A program made the translations under genes and the position numbers. A stretch of 64,000 bases of DNA from Roseomonas nitratireducens (GTDB lineage: Bacteria > Pseudomonadota > Alphaproteobacteria > Acetobacterales > Acetobacteraceae). Each line of letters begins with the position of its first letter. Position 1 is the first letter of the stretch. Below are positions 48,299 through 57,626 of this stretch, piece by piece. The DNA is taken from assembly GCF_017813355.1 (NCBI RefSeq), contig NZ_JAGIYZ010000004.1, positions 62,001-126,000 on the forward strand, written 5' to 3'. The notes below the pieces were generated by a model. That model saw only the letters and a program-made list of their open reading frames with translations. It was not told where the DNA came from and made no database searches.

Positions 48299-49423
48299 AT
48301 GACCGCCGCCGTGCCGGATGTCGCGACCGCCACGGCGGCGACACTCCGCCCAGGTGACGCCTATCTCCAGGTCGAGGAGGTGGGCAAGCAGTTCGGCACC
48401 TTCGTCGCGTTGCACCGCGTGAGCCTGACGGTGCAGGCCGGGGAGTTCGTGACCTTCCTCGGCCCGTCCGGCTGCGGCAAGACGACCCTTCTGCGCGGCA
48501 TCGCGGGGCTCGATCCGCCGACGACGGGCCGGATCCTGCAGGAAGGTCGCGACATCACGCATCTGCCGCCTTCGGAGCGCGACTTCGGCATCGTCTTCCA
48601 GTCCTACGCGCTGTTCCCGAACCTGACGGTCGCCGCGAACGTCGCCTATGGCCTCCGCGGCCCCGCCTGGCCGAAGCCACGCGTGCGGGACCGCGTGGCG
48701 GAACTGCTTGGGATCGTGGGCCTCGCGGACCAGGGGCAGAAGTTTCCGGCGCAGCTCTCGGGCGGGCAGCAGCAGCGCGTCGCACTCGCGCGCGCGCTGG
48801 CGAACGAGCCGGGCCTGCTGCTGCTGGACGAGCCGCTCTCCGCGCTCGACGCCATCGTCCGCCAGCATCTGCGGCAGGAGATCCGGTCCCTGCAGCAGCG
48901 ACTGGGCGTGACGACGGTGATGGTCACGCATGACCAGGAGGAGGCGATGGGCGTCTCCGACCGCATCGTGGTGATGAGCCGCGGGCGGATCGAGCAGATC
49001 GGTACGCCGGCCGCGATCTACGAGCGCCCCGCAAGCCCCTTCGTGGCGGGCTTCATCGGCCATTCCAGCCATTTCGAGGCGGTGGTCGACTCCCCTTCGG
49101 GGGTGATCGTCGCCGGCGGCATGCGCCTGGGTGCCGAAGCCGCGCGCCCCCTGCTGTTCGGCGCCCGCGTCACCTGCTTCATCCGCCCCGAGCATGTGCG
49201 GCTGGACCGCGCCGATGCCGCGCCGCCGGGCGCGCTCATCGCCCGCGTGACCGGGCTCGAATTCCTGGGGCCGGTCTGCCGGGTATCGCTCGAAGCCGGC
49301 CCGCTGCGACTGCTCGCCGCCGTCGCCCCGGTCGACCTGGTCGCCCTGGAAGCGGTGCCCGGCGCGGAGGTCGCGGCCACATTGCCGCCCGAACGCCTGA
49401 TGGTCTTCGTCGACGATGTCTGA
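48299..49423 (+). CDS. phnT: 2-aminoethylphosphonate ABC transporter ATP-binding protein
   Basis: A 374-residue ATPase with Walker A GPSGCGKTT (about residue 60), LSGGQQQRV, Walker B LLLLDEPLSALDA and switch VTHDQEEAMG. A C-terminal TOBE-like domain (IRPEHVRL) follows. The first 20 residues are a non-conserved lead-in. It overlaps the permease gene by eight bases. Confidence 0.88.
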   Translation: MTAAVPDVATATAATLRPGDAYLQVEEVGKQFGTFVALHRVSLTVQAGEFVTFLGPSGCGKTTLLRGIAGLDPPTTGRILQEGRDITHLPPSERDFGIVFQSYALFPNLTVAANVAYGLRGPAWPKPRVRDRVAELLGIVGLADQGQKFPAQLSGGQQQRVALARALANEPGLLLLDEPLSALDAIVRQHLRQEIRSLQQRLGVTTVMVTHDQEEAMGVSDRIVVMSRGRIEQIGTPAAIYERPASPFVAGFIGHSSHFEAVVDSPSGVIVAGGMRLGAEAARPLLFGARVTCFIRPEHVRLDRADAAPPGALIARVTGLEFLGPVCRVSLEAGPLRLLAAVAPVDLVALEAVPGAEVAATLPPERLMVFVDDV

Positions 49424-51110
49424 CGCCGTGCTGGCCGGATCGGAGCCGCGTCAGCGCCTATCGCTCGACCAGCGGATCATGCAGTGGGGGCTGTGGCTGG
49501 CCCTGGCCTTCCTGCTGGCCTTCCTGGTCCTGCCGCTGGCGACGCTCCTGCTGCGTGCCTTCGAGACGCCGGAGGGCGGCTTCGCCGGCATCGAGAATTT
49601 CAGGACCTATGCGACGACGCCTGCGCTGCTGGCCGCGGCCTGGAACAGCCTCTGGACCGCGGCGCTGACGGCGGTGATCGTCGTTCCGCTCGCCTTCGCC
49701 TACGCCTATGCGCTGACGCGGGCCTGCATCCCCGCCAAGCCGCTGTTCCGCGCGGTGATGATGCTGCCGCTGCTCGCACCGTCCCTGCTGCCGGCGCTCG
49801 CGCTGATCTACCTGTTCGGCAACCAGGGCATGCTGCGCGGGCTGCTGATGGGCGGCAGCATCTACGGGCCAGCCGGGATCGTCGCGGCGCAGGTCTTCTA
49901 CTGCTTTCCCTCCGCCGCGCTGATCCTCTCCGTCGCGCTCTCCACCACCGATGCGCGGCTCTATGAGGCGGCATCGGCGCTTAAGGCGTCGCGGCCGCGG
50001 ATCTTCTGGACGGTGACGCTGCCGGGCGCGCGCTATGGCCTCGTCTCGGCCTTCGTCGTCGTCTTCACGCTGGTGGTGACGGATTTCGGCATCCCGAAGG
50101 TGATCGGCGGGCAGTTCCCCGTGCTTGCGACGGATGTCTACAAGCAGGTGGTCGGGCTGCAGAACTTCAACATGGGCGCCGTGGTGGGCATCGTGCTGCT
50201 TATTCCCGCGGTGCTCGCCTTCCTGCTCGACCGCTGGGCTAGCCGCCAGCGCACCGCGACCATGAGCGGCCGCGCCGTGCCGCTGCGCCCGGCGCCGCGG
50301 GCCATGCGGGACCGGCCGCTGCTCCTGCTCTGCATCGTCGTCGCGGCCATGCTGGTGGGCATTGTCGGCGTCGCGGCCTGGGGATCGCTGATCCGCTTCT
50401 GGCCCTACAATCTCACGCTCACCCTCGACAACTACGACTTCACCCGCTTCGACACGGCGGGCTGGGATTCGGTGTGGCTCTCGATGCGCATGGCGGCGAT
50501 CGCCGCCGCGGTCGGAACAGCCATCGTGTTCGTCGTGGCCTATGTGCTGGACCGCGGGCCGCAGCACGGGCCGCTGCCGGGGATCGGACGCTTCGCCGCG
50601 GCGGTGCCGCTTGCGGTGCCGGGGCTCGTGCTCGGCCTGGCCTATGTGCTGTTCTTCAACCACCCGGCCAATCCGCTGGGCTTCCTCTACGGCACGCTCG
50701 CGATCCTGGTGCTGAACTCGATCGTTCACTTCTACACCGTGGGGCACCTGACGGCGGTCACCGCGATCCGCCAGCTCGATCCGGAATTCGAATCGGTCGG
50801 CGCGTCGATGCGCGTGCCGGTGTGGGTGACCTTCGGGCGGGTGACGGTGCCGATGTGCCTGCCGGCGATCCTGGAGATCGCGGTCTTCATGTTCGTCAAC
50901 GCCATGACGACGGTGAGCGCGGTGATCTTCCTCTACGGCCCGGACACCAAGCCGGCCTCGGTCGCCATGGTCCACATGGACGAGGCCGGGCAGGCGAGCG
51001 CGGCCGCGGCGATGGGCGTTGTCATCCTCGGCATCACCATCACCGCGAAGCTCGCGCAGCTGTTGCTTGGCGCCCTGCTCGGGCGTGCGACGCAGGCTTG
51101 GCGGCGCTGA
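49416..51110 (+). CDS. phnU: 2-aminoethylphosphonate ABC transporter permease, double domain
   Basis: A 564-residue inner-membrane protein with two fused permease domains (about 12 spans). The first EAA loop is LYEAASALKASRPRIFW near 180 and the second is FESVGASMRVPVWVTFG near 455. This double-domain type (PhnU2 in annotation) replaces separate PhnU and PhnV. It is the last gene of the plus-strand phosphonate operon, followed by a strong hairpin. Confidence 0.88.
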   Translation: MSDAVLAGSEPRQRLSLDQRIMQWGLWLALAFLLAFLVLPLATLLLRAFETPEGGFAGIENFRTYATTPALLAAAWNSLWTAALTAVIVVPLAFAYAYALTRACIPAKPLFRAVMMLPLLAPSLLPALALIYLFGNQGMLRGLLMGGSIYGPAGIVAAQVFYCFPSAALILSVALSTTDARLYEAASALKASRPRIFWTVTLPGARYGLVSAFVVVFTLVVTDFGIPKVIGGQFPVLATDVYKQVVGLQNFNMGAVVGIVLLIPAVLAFLLDRWASRQRTATMSGRAVPLRPAPRAMRDRPLLLLCIVVAAMLVGIVGVAAWGSLIRFWPYNLTLTLDNYDFTRFDTAGWDSVWLSMRMAAIAAAVGTAIVFVVAYVLDRGPQHGPLPGIGRFAAAVPLAVPGLVLGLAYVLFFNHPANPLGFLYGTLAILVLNSIVHFYTVGHLTAVTAIRQLDPEFESVGASMRVPVWVTFGRVTVPMCLPAILEIAVFMFVNAMTTVSAVIFLYGPDTKPASVAMVHMDEAGQASAAAAMGVVILGITITAKLAQLLLGALLGRATQAWRR

Positions 51111-51162
51111 CGGGGCCGCCCCCCCCGGACTGGCGACAAAAGACAAAGAAGGGAGGGGGCGC

Positions 51163-51182
51163 GGGGGAGGTTCTCCTCCCCC
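51163..51182. terminator. Bidirectional hairpin between convergent operons
   Basis: Perfect 8-bp stem GGGGGAGG / CCTCCCCC with a TTCT loop, lying between the permease and the convergent hydrolase gene. There is no long T tract on either side. Confidence 0.55.
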
Positions 51183-51191
51183 GGCAAATCG

Positions 51192-52616
51192 TCAGCGCGC
51201 GCGGCGCATCGCCGTCGGGTAGAGCCGGCCGTCCGGCGCGCGCATCGCCTCCAGCACGAAGCCGCCGGGCAGCTCGTGCAGTTCCTCGGCCGGCGCGGAA
51301 TCCCGCGCGGCATCGAAGGCGCCGAGCAGGGGCCGCCCTTCCATCCCCTCGGTGCCGATGCCGAGCAGATGCAGCACGGTCGGCGCGATGTCGGTGAGGT
51401 CGGCGGCCTCCGCCGCGACAGCCGCGCTGCGGAAGGGCCCGCCCTGCATCACCAGCACCGTCGCCAGTTCCGCCCTGTGCAGGCCGCCATGCATGCCACC
51501 ACCTTCCGGGACGTCCGGCGCGTCGAAGGGCGCCGTGCCCGGCATGCCCCATGCGTCGGGGCCCTCGTCGCCGGCGAAGGTCGCGACCAGGTCCGCGCTG
51601 CGCGCATGGGCACTGCCGAGCAGCGAAAGCGGCACGGCGCGGCCGGCGGGCAGGATGGCCGGATCGCGCGCCAGCAGCGGGCCCGCCCATTCCTGTTCCG
51701 AGAGGAAATCCGCGACCTGCGGCGCCATCGCCCGGTCGCGCAGCCAGAGCCCAGGCGCGGCCGCGGGCGCGACCACCACGTCCACATCAGGCGCCATGCC
51801 GGTGCCCGCGCGGAAGCCGGCGCGCTGCAGCTCGCTGCGCAGGCAGCGCTTGCCGCGGCCCGTCACATGGCCATGGTCGGACAGCACGATGATCGCGATG
51901 TCGCCCGCATCCGGCTGGGCGTCGCGCCAGGCGACGATGCGGCCGAGCACCGCATCGGCGGCCCGCAGCGCGCGCAGCGTATGTTCGGCGCGCAACCCGC
52001 CCCAGTGGAAGGAGACGTCGGGCTCCGACAGCCACAGCAGCGCGACGTCGGGCCGCTGGCGCGGCAGGACGTGGTCGAGCAGGACCCGCCCGGCGAACTC
52101 GACGCGCGGGATGTTCGGAACGGCCGCGTCCGGCGTGGCGCCGAGCGCGTCAGCAACCTCCCGCGCGGTGGCGCCATCGGTGTCCTCGACATTCCAGCGG
52201 AAGGCGCCGAGGCGCTCGGCCGCCGGGTGCAGCAGCCGTGCGGCACCCGCCGTGCCCGCGCTGACCAGCGCGAATCGCAGACCGCGCGGCGCCATCCGTT
52301 CCGCCAGGCTCGGCCTTTGCAGCGGCGATTCGGCACCGGCCGCCATGGCGAGCACGTCCTCGACCAGCTTTGTCCGCAAAAGGCGGTCGGGGGCGACCGA
52401 CGCATCGAACAGCGTGTTCGCGACCATGCCGTGGCCGCCCGGGCGGCAGCCGGTGATGAGCGATGGCGTCGCGACCCGCGTCTCGGAGGGAAAGACGCTG
52501 CGCGCGCGGGCGAAGCGCGTGCCCGACGCCGCGAGCGCGGCGAGATGCGGCGTCAGCGCCGCGTCGATCATGTCCGGCCGCAGCCCGTCGAGCGCGACCA
52601 TCACCACGCGCGTCAC
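51192..52616 (-). CDS. Alkaline-phosphatase-superfamily phosphodiesterase/phosphonate hydrolase
   Basis: A 474-residue hydrolase of the nucleotide pyrophosphatase / phosphonoacetate hydrolase (PhnA) group. Metal ligands are Asp10 (ALDGLRPD) and the SDHGHVTG block near 243. The nucleophile is Thr46 in PSETRVATPSLITG, and HG follows at 62-63. No signal peptide is present. Its start overlaps the HD gene stop by four bases. It may cleave phosphonate esters, phosphonoacetate or a released phosphodiester; the exact substrate is not readable. Confidence 0.85.
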   Translation of the reverse strand: MTRVVMVALDGLRPDMIDAALTPHLAALAASGTRFARARSVFPSETRVATPSLITGCRPGGHGMVANTLFDASVAPDRLLRTKLVEDVLAMAAGAESPLQRPSLAERMAPRGLRFALVSAGTAGAARLLHPAAERLGAFRWNVEDTDGATAREVADALGATPDAAVPNIPRVEFAGRVLLDHVLPRQRPDVALLWLSEPDVSFHWGGLRAEHTLRALRAADAVLGRIVAWRDAQPDAGDIAIIVLSDHGHVTGRGKRCLRSELQRAGFRAGTGMAPDVDVVVAPAAAPGLWLRDRAMAPQVADFLSEQEWAGPLLARDPAILPAGRAVPLSLLGSAHARSADLVATFAGDEGPDAWGMPGTAPFDAPDVPEGGGMHGGLHRAELATVLVMQGGPFRSAAVAAEAADLTDIAPTVLHLLGIGTEGMEGRPLLGAFDAARDSAPAEELHELPGGFVLEAMRAPDGRLYPTAMRRAR

Positions 52617-53170
52617 GACGCGGGCCTCAGGCAGCGCGCGACGATCGGCATGAAATGCGCGACGGGCGGCGTCTCGAGCTCCGGCACCTTCGCCGCCTCG
52701 TCGTAGCGGCGCAGCGTCACGGCCGCGGCGTGGTGAGGCAGCGCCTTGAAGGCGGCGACCTCCGCCGCGTCCATCGGCCCGCCCTGCAGGGCCAGGCTGC
52801 GCACGCTGTCAGGGGAAAGGCGGGCGAAATAATCCGCCTCCGTCGCGCAGAGATAACGCTTGGCGGCCACGTGCAGGCGCACGGGCTCGGTCACCTCCGG
52901 GCCGAAATGGCGCGTGAGCCAGGCATGTCCGAGTTCCTCGTGCCTGTCGTCGACACCCTCGGCGGCGGGGTTCTCGCCGAGGTCGTGCACCAGATGGCCG
53001 ATATCGTGCAGCAGCGCGGCGGCGACGAGCGCGTCCGGCTGCCCGTCGGCTTCCGCAAGTCGCGCGGCCTGGAGGGCATGTTGCCTCTGCGTCACGCGGT
53101 GCAGTCCATAGGCGCCATTGGCACGGAGTTCGAGAAGCGCCTGGATCTCGTGGATGGTGTCAGACTGCAT
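52613..53170 (-). CDS. PhnZ-like HD-domain oxygenase of phosphonate clusters (TIGR03276-like)
   Basis: A 185-residue HD protein. All six ligands of the mixed-valent di-iron site can be placed by comparison with PhnZ: His31, His55, Asp56, His77, His100 and Asp157, as is Lys104 (AKRYL), which contacts the phosphonate. The family oxidatively cleaves 1-hydroxy-phosphonates to an acid and phosphate. The residue that is Glu27 in PhnZ is His24 here (AYGLHRVTQ), while Tyr21 is kept. No PhnY hydroxylase gene is nearby. ATG 53170 fits the family; the frame runs on to 53248. Confidence 0.85.
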   Translation of the reverse strand: MQSDTIHEIQALLELRANGAYGLHRVTQRQHALQAARLAEADGQPDALVAAALLHDIGHLVHDLGENPAAEGVDDRHEELGHAWLTRHFGPEVTEPVRLHVAAKRYLCATEADYFARLSPDSVRSLALQGGPMDAAEVAAFKALPHHAAAVTLRRYDEAAKVPELETPPVAHFMPIVARCLRPAS

Positions 53171-54676
53171 GTCGTTACCGTTGATGATGGTTTCTGGAAG
53201 ATATCGCCAAACGCTGCGACGTGATGGAGCGGCGGCAACGCGGGCCATCGCCGCATGTCATGCGGATGCGGATGTGCAGATGGCAATCCAGTGAAGAAGC
53301 CATGACATGGATCCGCAGCAACGGCGCGGCATGGACGGGCAGTTCTTGAGGGCCACGCACGAAGGCGATCGCCGCCCGGCCATTGGCGATAAACCGCTGC
53401 GTGGCGACGACCATGCGTGTCCCAAAGACGTGCCGTTCATGTTTGCGTTCGCGGCGGAGCACAGGACGGGTGCCCTTGCACGGCCAGCCATGCACACCCC
53501 GACGTTGATGCAGGACGCCCCACGGAGCGAACAACCGAAAAATGACAGAACGTGCGGCTGCAACGTCGTTGTCAGAGGTCCGCTCGGGTCGGGAGCCCCG
53601 CAGGTCATCAGGTCACTTTGCCCAGGGCCTGCTTCGGCGGCACCGGTCGGTGCGGGGCAAGGCGGTCGACCCGCAGGCGGGGTTGTCTGATGTATGGGAG
53701 GTTTAAGGCCCACTTTCGGCTGAACTTGGGCTGCAAGCAGGGCTACGGGATGCGTGCCGGACTTGGACGTGCAACACGGCCCGGCTGAGGCTAGGGGCGA
53801 GTGATGAGCGTTCGGCATAAGTGGATCCACGCCCCTACTCCCCGCCCCCCTTTAGGGGCGGGGGAGTGGGGAGTGAGGGGGTTTCCCCATTCATGGGGCG
53901 AGTGCCCGGAAGGGTTGCGACCGTGCTCGCTGGCCTGATGGTTGCGCTATGGCGCACCCTGACCTCGAGCGCGCGATCGCTGATGCCGTCTGGCTGATGG
54001 AGCGTGGGCGGACGGCCGAGGCACGCGACATCCTCCGCCGCGCCGTGTGGTGCCGTACTGGTCCGGATCTGCTGGTGGCTGAGCCGTCTCACTGCCGGCA
54101 CCCGACGCCGCCGAGGGATCCGGGGGGACGACCATGCGGTGGAGGCTTTGCGTAGCTCGGCCCCAGTAGGGGAGGGGGCGGGTCAAATCCCTGCGTTGGT
54201 AAGGGGCTTAGCCCGCACAGGGGCTCACGCGGAGGTTTTTTTCCGCTGCACGCGCGAGGGGCGATGAAGCAGGAAGGGCCAGCCGACCGGGTCGGGAGGC
54301 GCCTGGTGCCCGACCTCGCCACCGATGAACTGGCCGTACTCGGCGGGCCGTGCTCCGCCCTCGCCGGTGACCGCTGGCGCCATGTGGCGCGCGCCGTGAC
54401 CGCGACGGGCGGCAGGCCGCGCACTGGTCGCGCCGAGGCCCGCACCGAACTTGCGCGCATTGGCCGGGATCGGTTCGTGGCTGCGCGAACCAAGGACCGT
54501 TGCCGCCTGGGGAACTGCCTTAGGCCCGCCGTAGGATCTTGGACGCGCCTGGCGGGCCAAGGCAGGCAGTCACCTCTGGCGAGGCGCCTTGCATGGGGAC
54601 GACCATGGCCCTCGGGGGCACATTCACCCACTCCGGCCCGATGAGTTGCCCCCGGCTTTCCCCCGAATGGCGGAAG
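53171..54676. other. Gene-poor right end of the phosphonate element
   Basis: About 1.5 kb without a supported gene. An open frame at 53949-54155 begins convincingly (AHPDLERAIADAVWLMERGR) but breaks into low-complexity sequence and may be a decayed gene. Composition is uneven, with poly-G/C tracts and a hairpin at 53837-53867. No integrase is recognisable here. Confidence 0.5.
53837..53867. terminator. GC-rich hairpin in gene-poor region
   Basis: Arms ACTCCCCGCCCC and GGGGCGGGGGAGT with a short loop and one bulged base. Possibly a terminator relic or a small palindromic repeat; no gene ends near it. Confidence 0.35.
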
Positions 54677-54753
54677 TGGCGTCCCCGAGAGGATTCGAAC
54701 CTCCGGCCCCAGGATTAGGAATCCTGTGCTCTATCCTGCTGAGCTACGGGGAC
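54677..54753 (-). tRNA. tRNA-Arg (anticodon CCU)
   Basis: A 77-base cloverleaf with encoded CCA. Acceptor GTCCCCG pairs with CGGGGAC. The D arm is GCTC/GAGC, the anticodon stem CAGGA/TCCTG encloses loop TTCCTAA (anticodon CCT), and the T arm GGAGG-TTCGAAT-CCTCT is standard. The last 15-16 bases at its 3' end recur at 26090 and 35537, which marks it as the integration site of the elements to its left. Confidence 0.95.
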
Positions 54754-54778
54754 CCACCGCGGGCGATATATCACGCGC

Positions 54779-55726
54779 TCAACGGCGCCGGAACCGTTCC
54801 ACGGCGCTGACCAGCGCCGTCCGCACGCCGGGTTCCAGCGCGGAATGTCCGGCATCGGGCACGATCGTCAGCCGCGCGCCGGGCCAGGCGGATGCCAGCT
54901 CGAACGCCGTCTCCGGCGGGCAGACCATGTCGTAGCGCCCCTGCACGATCTCGGCAGGGATGGACGCGATGCGCCCGATGCGGCCGAGCAGACCCTCGGG
55001 CGGCAGGAACAGGTCATGCGCGAAGTAGTGCGCCTCGATCCGCGCCAGCCCCAGCGCCGTGCGGTCCTGCGCGAAGGACGCCACGGTCTCCGGCGAGGGC
55101 AGCAGGGTCGAGCACGACCCTTCATACTGGCTCCAGGCCCGCGCCGCGGGCAGGTGAACCGCCGGGTCGGGGTCGCACAGGCGCTTGAGGTAGCCCGCCA
55201 GCAGGTCGCCGCGCTCCGCCGGCGGCAGGTGGTCGGCGAAGGCGGCCCAGGCATCGGGGAAGACGCGCTTCAGCCCATCGAGGAACCATTCCACCTCGGT
55301 CTGGCGGCCGAGGAAGACGCCGCGCAGCACGCAGCCGGCCACGCGCTCGGGGTGTTCCTGCGCATAGGCGAGCGCGAGGGTGGAACCCCAGGACCCGCCG
55401 AACAGCAGCCAGCGCTCGATGCCGAGGAAGCGGCGCAGCGTCTCGATGTCCGAGACCAGGTGCGGCGTCGTGTTGTCCCGCAACTCCCCCAGCGGGCGGG
55501 ACCGGCCGGCGCCGCGCTGGTCGAAGATGACGACGCGCCAATGCCCCGGGTCGAAGAAGCGCCGGTGCACCGCGCCCGCGCCCGCGCCGGGGCCGCCATG
55601 GAGGAACAGCACGGGCTGCCCGCGCGGATTGCCCACCTGTTCCCAATACATGACGTGCCCGCCGGACAGCGGCAGGAGGCCCGTCTCATAGGGGGCGATG
55701 TCGGGGAAAAGGTCGCCGCGCGGCAT
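54779..55726 (-). CDS. pip: Prolyl aminopeptidase (proline iminopeptidase)
   Basis: A 315-residue alpha/beta hydrolase, family S33. It has the oxyanion motif HGGPG (43-47), FDQRGAGRS (68-76), nucleophile Ser112 in GGSWGST, a late aspartate in QGRYDMVCPP and the histidine in DAGHSA. It removes N-terminal proline from peptides in the cytoplasm. ATG 55726 is used; a TTG three codons earlier is possible. It is a normal chromosomal gene just outside the tRNA. Confidence 0.92.
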   Translation of the reverse strand: MPRGDLFPDIAPYETGLLPLSGGHVMYWEQVGNPRGQPVLFLHGGPGAGAGAVHRRFFDPGHWRVVIFDQRGAGRSRPLGELRDNTTPHLVSDIETLRRFLGIERWLLFGGSWGSTLALAYAQEHPERVAGCVLRGVFLGRQTEVEWFLDGLKRVFPDAWAAFADHLPPAERGDLLAGYLKRLCDPDPAVHLPAARAWSQYEGSCSTLLPSPETVASFAQDRTALGLARIEAHYFAHDLFLPPEGLLGRIGRIASIPAEIVQGRYDMVCPPETAFELASAWPGARLTIVPDAGHSALEPGVRTALVSAVERFRRR

Positions 55727-55849
55727 GGCGGCCAAGATGTGCCCGCCCGCAGGCGCGGCCGCAATGGGTCAGGCGCCACCTTTGCGCGGATTCACGCCCC
55801 GAGCGTCGCGATTCCGGTGGCGACCGGTTTGCGCTAACCTGACCGTTCC

Positions 55850-56602
55850 ATGGCAGAGACGCCCTCCACCTCCTCCCGCTCCGCCGCCGCTGGCCACGTG
55901 ACCTGCGGCGTCTGCGCGCGCGAGAGCCGCCAGCCGCCGTTCCGGCCGCCGCCGCCGGAACAGGCGCCGGATCTCGACCTCCGCCCGGGGGAGCCGGTGC
56001 GCTCGACCATGGCGCGCTGGCTCCAGCAATGCCCGCATTGCGGCTATGCCGCGCCGGCGATCGCGCGGGCCCATCCCGGCGCCGCCGCGGCGGTGAAGGC
56101 GGCGCCCTTCCGGGCGCTGATCGCCGACGCCTCTCACCCGCCGCTCGCCCGCCGCTTCCTCGCCTGGGCGCATGTGCTGGAGGAGACCGGCGCGCTGCAC
56201 GCCGCGGCCGAGGCGACGCTGCAGGCCGCCTGGGTCGCCGACGATGCCGGCAAGCCCGACCTGTCCCGCGGCTGGCGCCAGGAAGCGGTGGCGCTGTGGC
56301 GCAGCGGGCCGCCGCTCGATGCCGAGCAGACCGTGCGCGTGATCGACGCGCTGCGCCGGGCCGAGGCCTGGGAGGATGCGGAGGCGACGGCCGGCGAACT
56401 CGCCCGGCTTTCCCCGCCCGAGGCGGTGGGGCAGGTGGTGGCGCTGGAACGCCGGCTGGTGGCCGCGCGCGATGCCGGGCGGCACACCGTGGCCAGCGCC
56501 CTGCCGCCGCCCGCGCGGCGCCCGCACGCGACGCATCAGCGGCGGGACATCGCCGGGGGCGGGATGCTCGGCTGGCTGAAGCGGCTGTTCGGACGGGGCT
56601 GA
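55850..56602 (+). CDS. Hypothetical protein with N-terminal zinc-ribbon
   Basis: A 250-residue protein I cannot assign to a named function. Two CxxC pairs (Cys19/Cys22 and Cys61/Cys64, the second in CPHCGYAA) would form a zinc ribbon. The middle (about 85-200) is alpha-helical and repeat-like, resembling TPR-type helices, followed by a basic tail ending LGWLKRLFGRG. Similarly organised DUF2225-like proteins are known, but the match is loose. Confidence 0.75.
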   Translation: MAETPSTSSRSAAAGHVTCGVCARESRQPPFRPPPPEQAPDLDLRPGEPVRSTMARWLQQCPHCGYAAPAIARAHPGAAAAVKAAPFRALIADASHPPLARRFLAWAHVLEETGALHAAAEATLQAAWVADDAGKPDLSRGWRQEAVALWRSGPPLDAEQTVRVIDALRRAEAWEDAEATAGELARLSPPEAVGQVVALERRLVAARDAGRHTVASALPPPARRPHATHQRRDIAGGGMLGWLKRLFGRG

Positions 56603-56646
56603 GGCGCGGGGGCGGGGCTCTTGCGCCCGTTTCGGGGATGTGTAGA

Positions 56647-56659
56647 GTTATATTATAAC
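56647..56659. promoter_or_regulatory. Zur-box palindrome
   Basis: GTTATATTATAAC is a perfect 13-base palindrome and a rare AT-rich island here. It matches the core of proteobacterial Zur sites (GTTATA-N-TATAAC). It lies 16 bases before the zinc-binding-protein start, where bound Zur would block transcription when zinc is plentiful. Confidence 0.75.
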
Positions 56660-56675
56660 ATTCCTGGTTGCCGCC

Positions 56676-57626
56676 ATGCATCGCCGCACCCTGCTTGCCC
56701 TGCCCATCCTGGCGCTTCCCGCCATCGCGCGCGCCCAGGCGCGGCTGCCGGTCGTCGCCTCCTTCTCCATCCTCGGCGACATGGTCGCGAAGGTCGGCGG
56801 GGACCGCATCGCGCTGCGCGTCATCGCCGGGCCCGATGCCGATGCGCATGGCTTCCAGCCGCGTCCCTCCGACGCCGCGGCGCTGCGCGACGCGGCGCTG
56901 GTGGTGCGCAACGGCCTCGGCTTCGATGGCTGGATGGACCGGCTCGTGCGGTCGGCCGGCTATCGCGGCCCGGTCGCGACGGCGACGGACGGGCTGACCC
57001 CGCGCATGATGGAAGCGCATCACCACGGCCACGCCCACGATCATGGCGGCGCCGCGCGGCGCCAGCAGCACAGCGTCGGCCCGCGCATGGTGCCCGACCC
57101 GCATGCCTGGCAGGACCTTCGGCACGGGCAGCACTACGTCCGCGCCATAGCCGCCGCGCTCGCCGCCGCCGACGCCGCCGGGGAGGCCACCTATCGCCGC
57201 AACGCGGAGGCCTTCACCGCGCGCCTCGCCACGCTCGACGCCTGGGTGCGGGCCGAGATCGGGCGCGTGCCGGAAGCCCGCCGCCGCGTCGTCACCAGCC
57301 ACGACGCCTTCGGCTATTTCGGCGCGGCCTATGGCATCGCCTTCCTCTCGCCGCAGGGCGTCTCGACCGAGGCCGAGCCCTCCGCCGCGCAGGTCGCGCG
57401 GCTGATCCGCCAGATCCGGTCGGAGAACATCACCGCCGTCTTCATGGAGAACATGGCCAACCCCGCGACGCTGCGGCGCCTCGCGACGGAGGCCGGCGTC
57501 GCCGTGGGCGGGCGGCTCTTCGCCGACGCACTCTCGCCCCCGGGCGGCCAGGCGCCGGACTACGAGGCGATGTTCCGCCACAATGTCGGGCTGCTCGTGC
57601 CCGCCATGCGCGGCGGCGCGGCGTGA
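56676..57626 (+). CDS. znuA: Zinc ABC transporter substrate-binding protein (ZnuA-like)
   Basis: A 316-residue cluster A-I periplasmic binding protein with signal peptide ending ARAQA. Metal ligands are His58 (ADAHGF), His143 (PDPHAW), His209 (TSHDAF) and Asp284 (FADAL). A His-rich loop at 115-123 (HHHGHAHDH) is typical of zinc-specific members. No permease or ATPase follows, so it must work with znuBC elsewhere or act as a zinc chaperone. The Zur box just upstream supports zinc rather than manganese. It overlaps the next gene by four bases. Confidence 0.88.
   Translation: MHRRTLLALPILALPAIARAQARLPVVASFSILGDMVAKVGGDRIALRVIAGPDADAHGFQPRPSDAAALRDAALVVRNGLGFDGWMDRLVRSAGYRGPVATATDGLTPRMMEAHHHGHAHDHGGAARRQQHSVGPRMVPDPHAWQDLRHGQHYVRAIAAALAAADAAGEATYRRNAEAFTARLATLDAWVRAEIGRVPEARRRVVTSHDAFGYFGAAYGIAFLSPQGVSTEAEPSAAQVARLIRQIRSENITAVFMENMANPATLRRLATEAGVAVGGRLFADALSPPGGQAPDYEAMFRHNVGLLVPAMRGGAA

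Noticed and set aside
53949-54155. Candidate 68-residue gene with a plausible N-terminus
   Set aside because: No clear ribosome-binding site; the second half is low-complexity. Kept only as a possible decayed gene in the region description.
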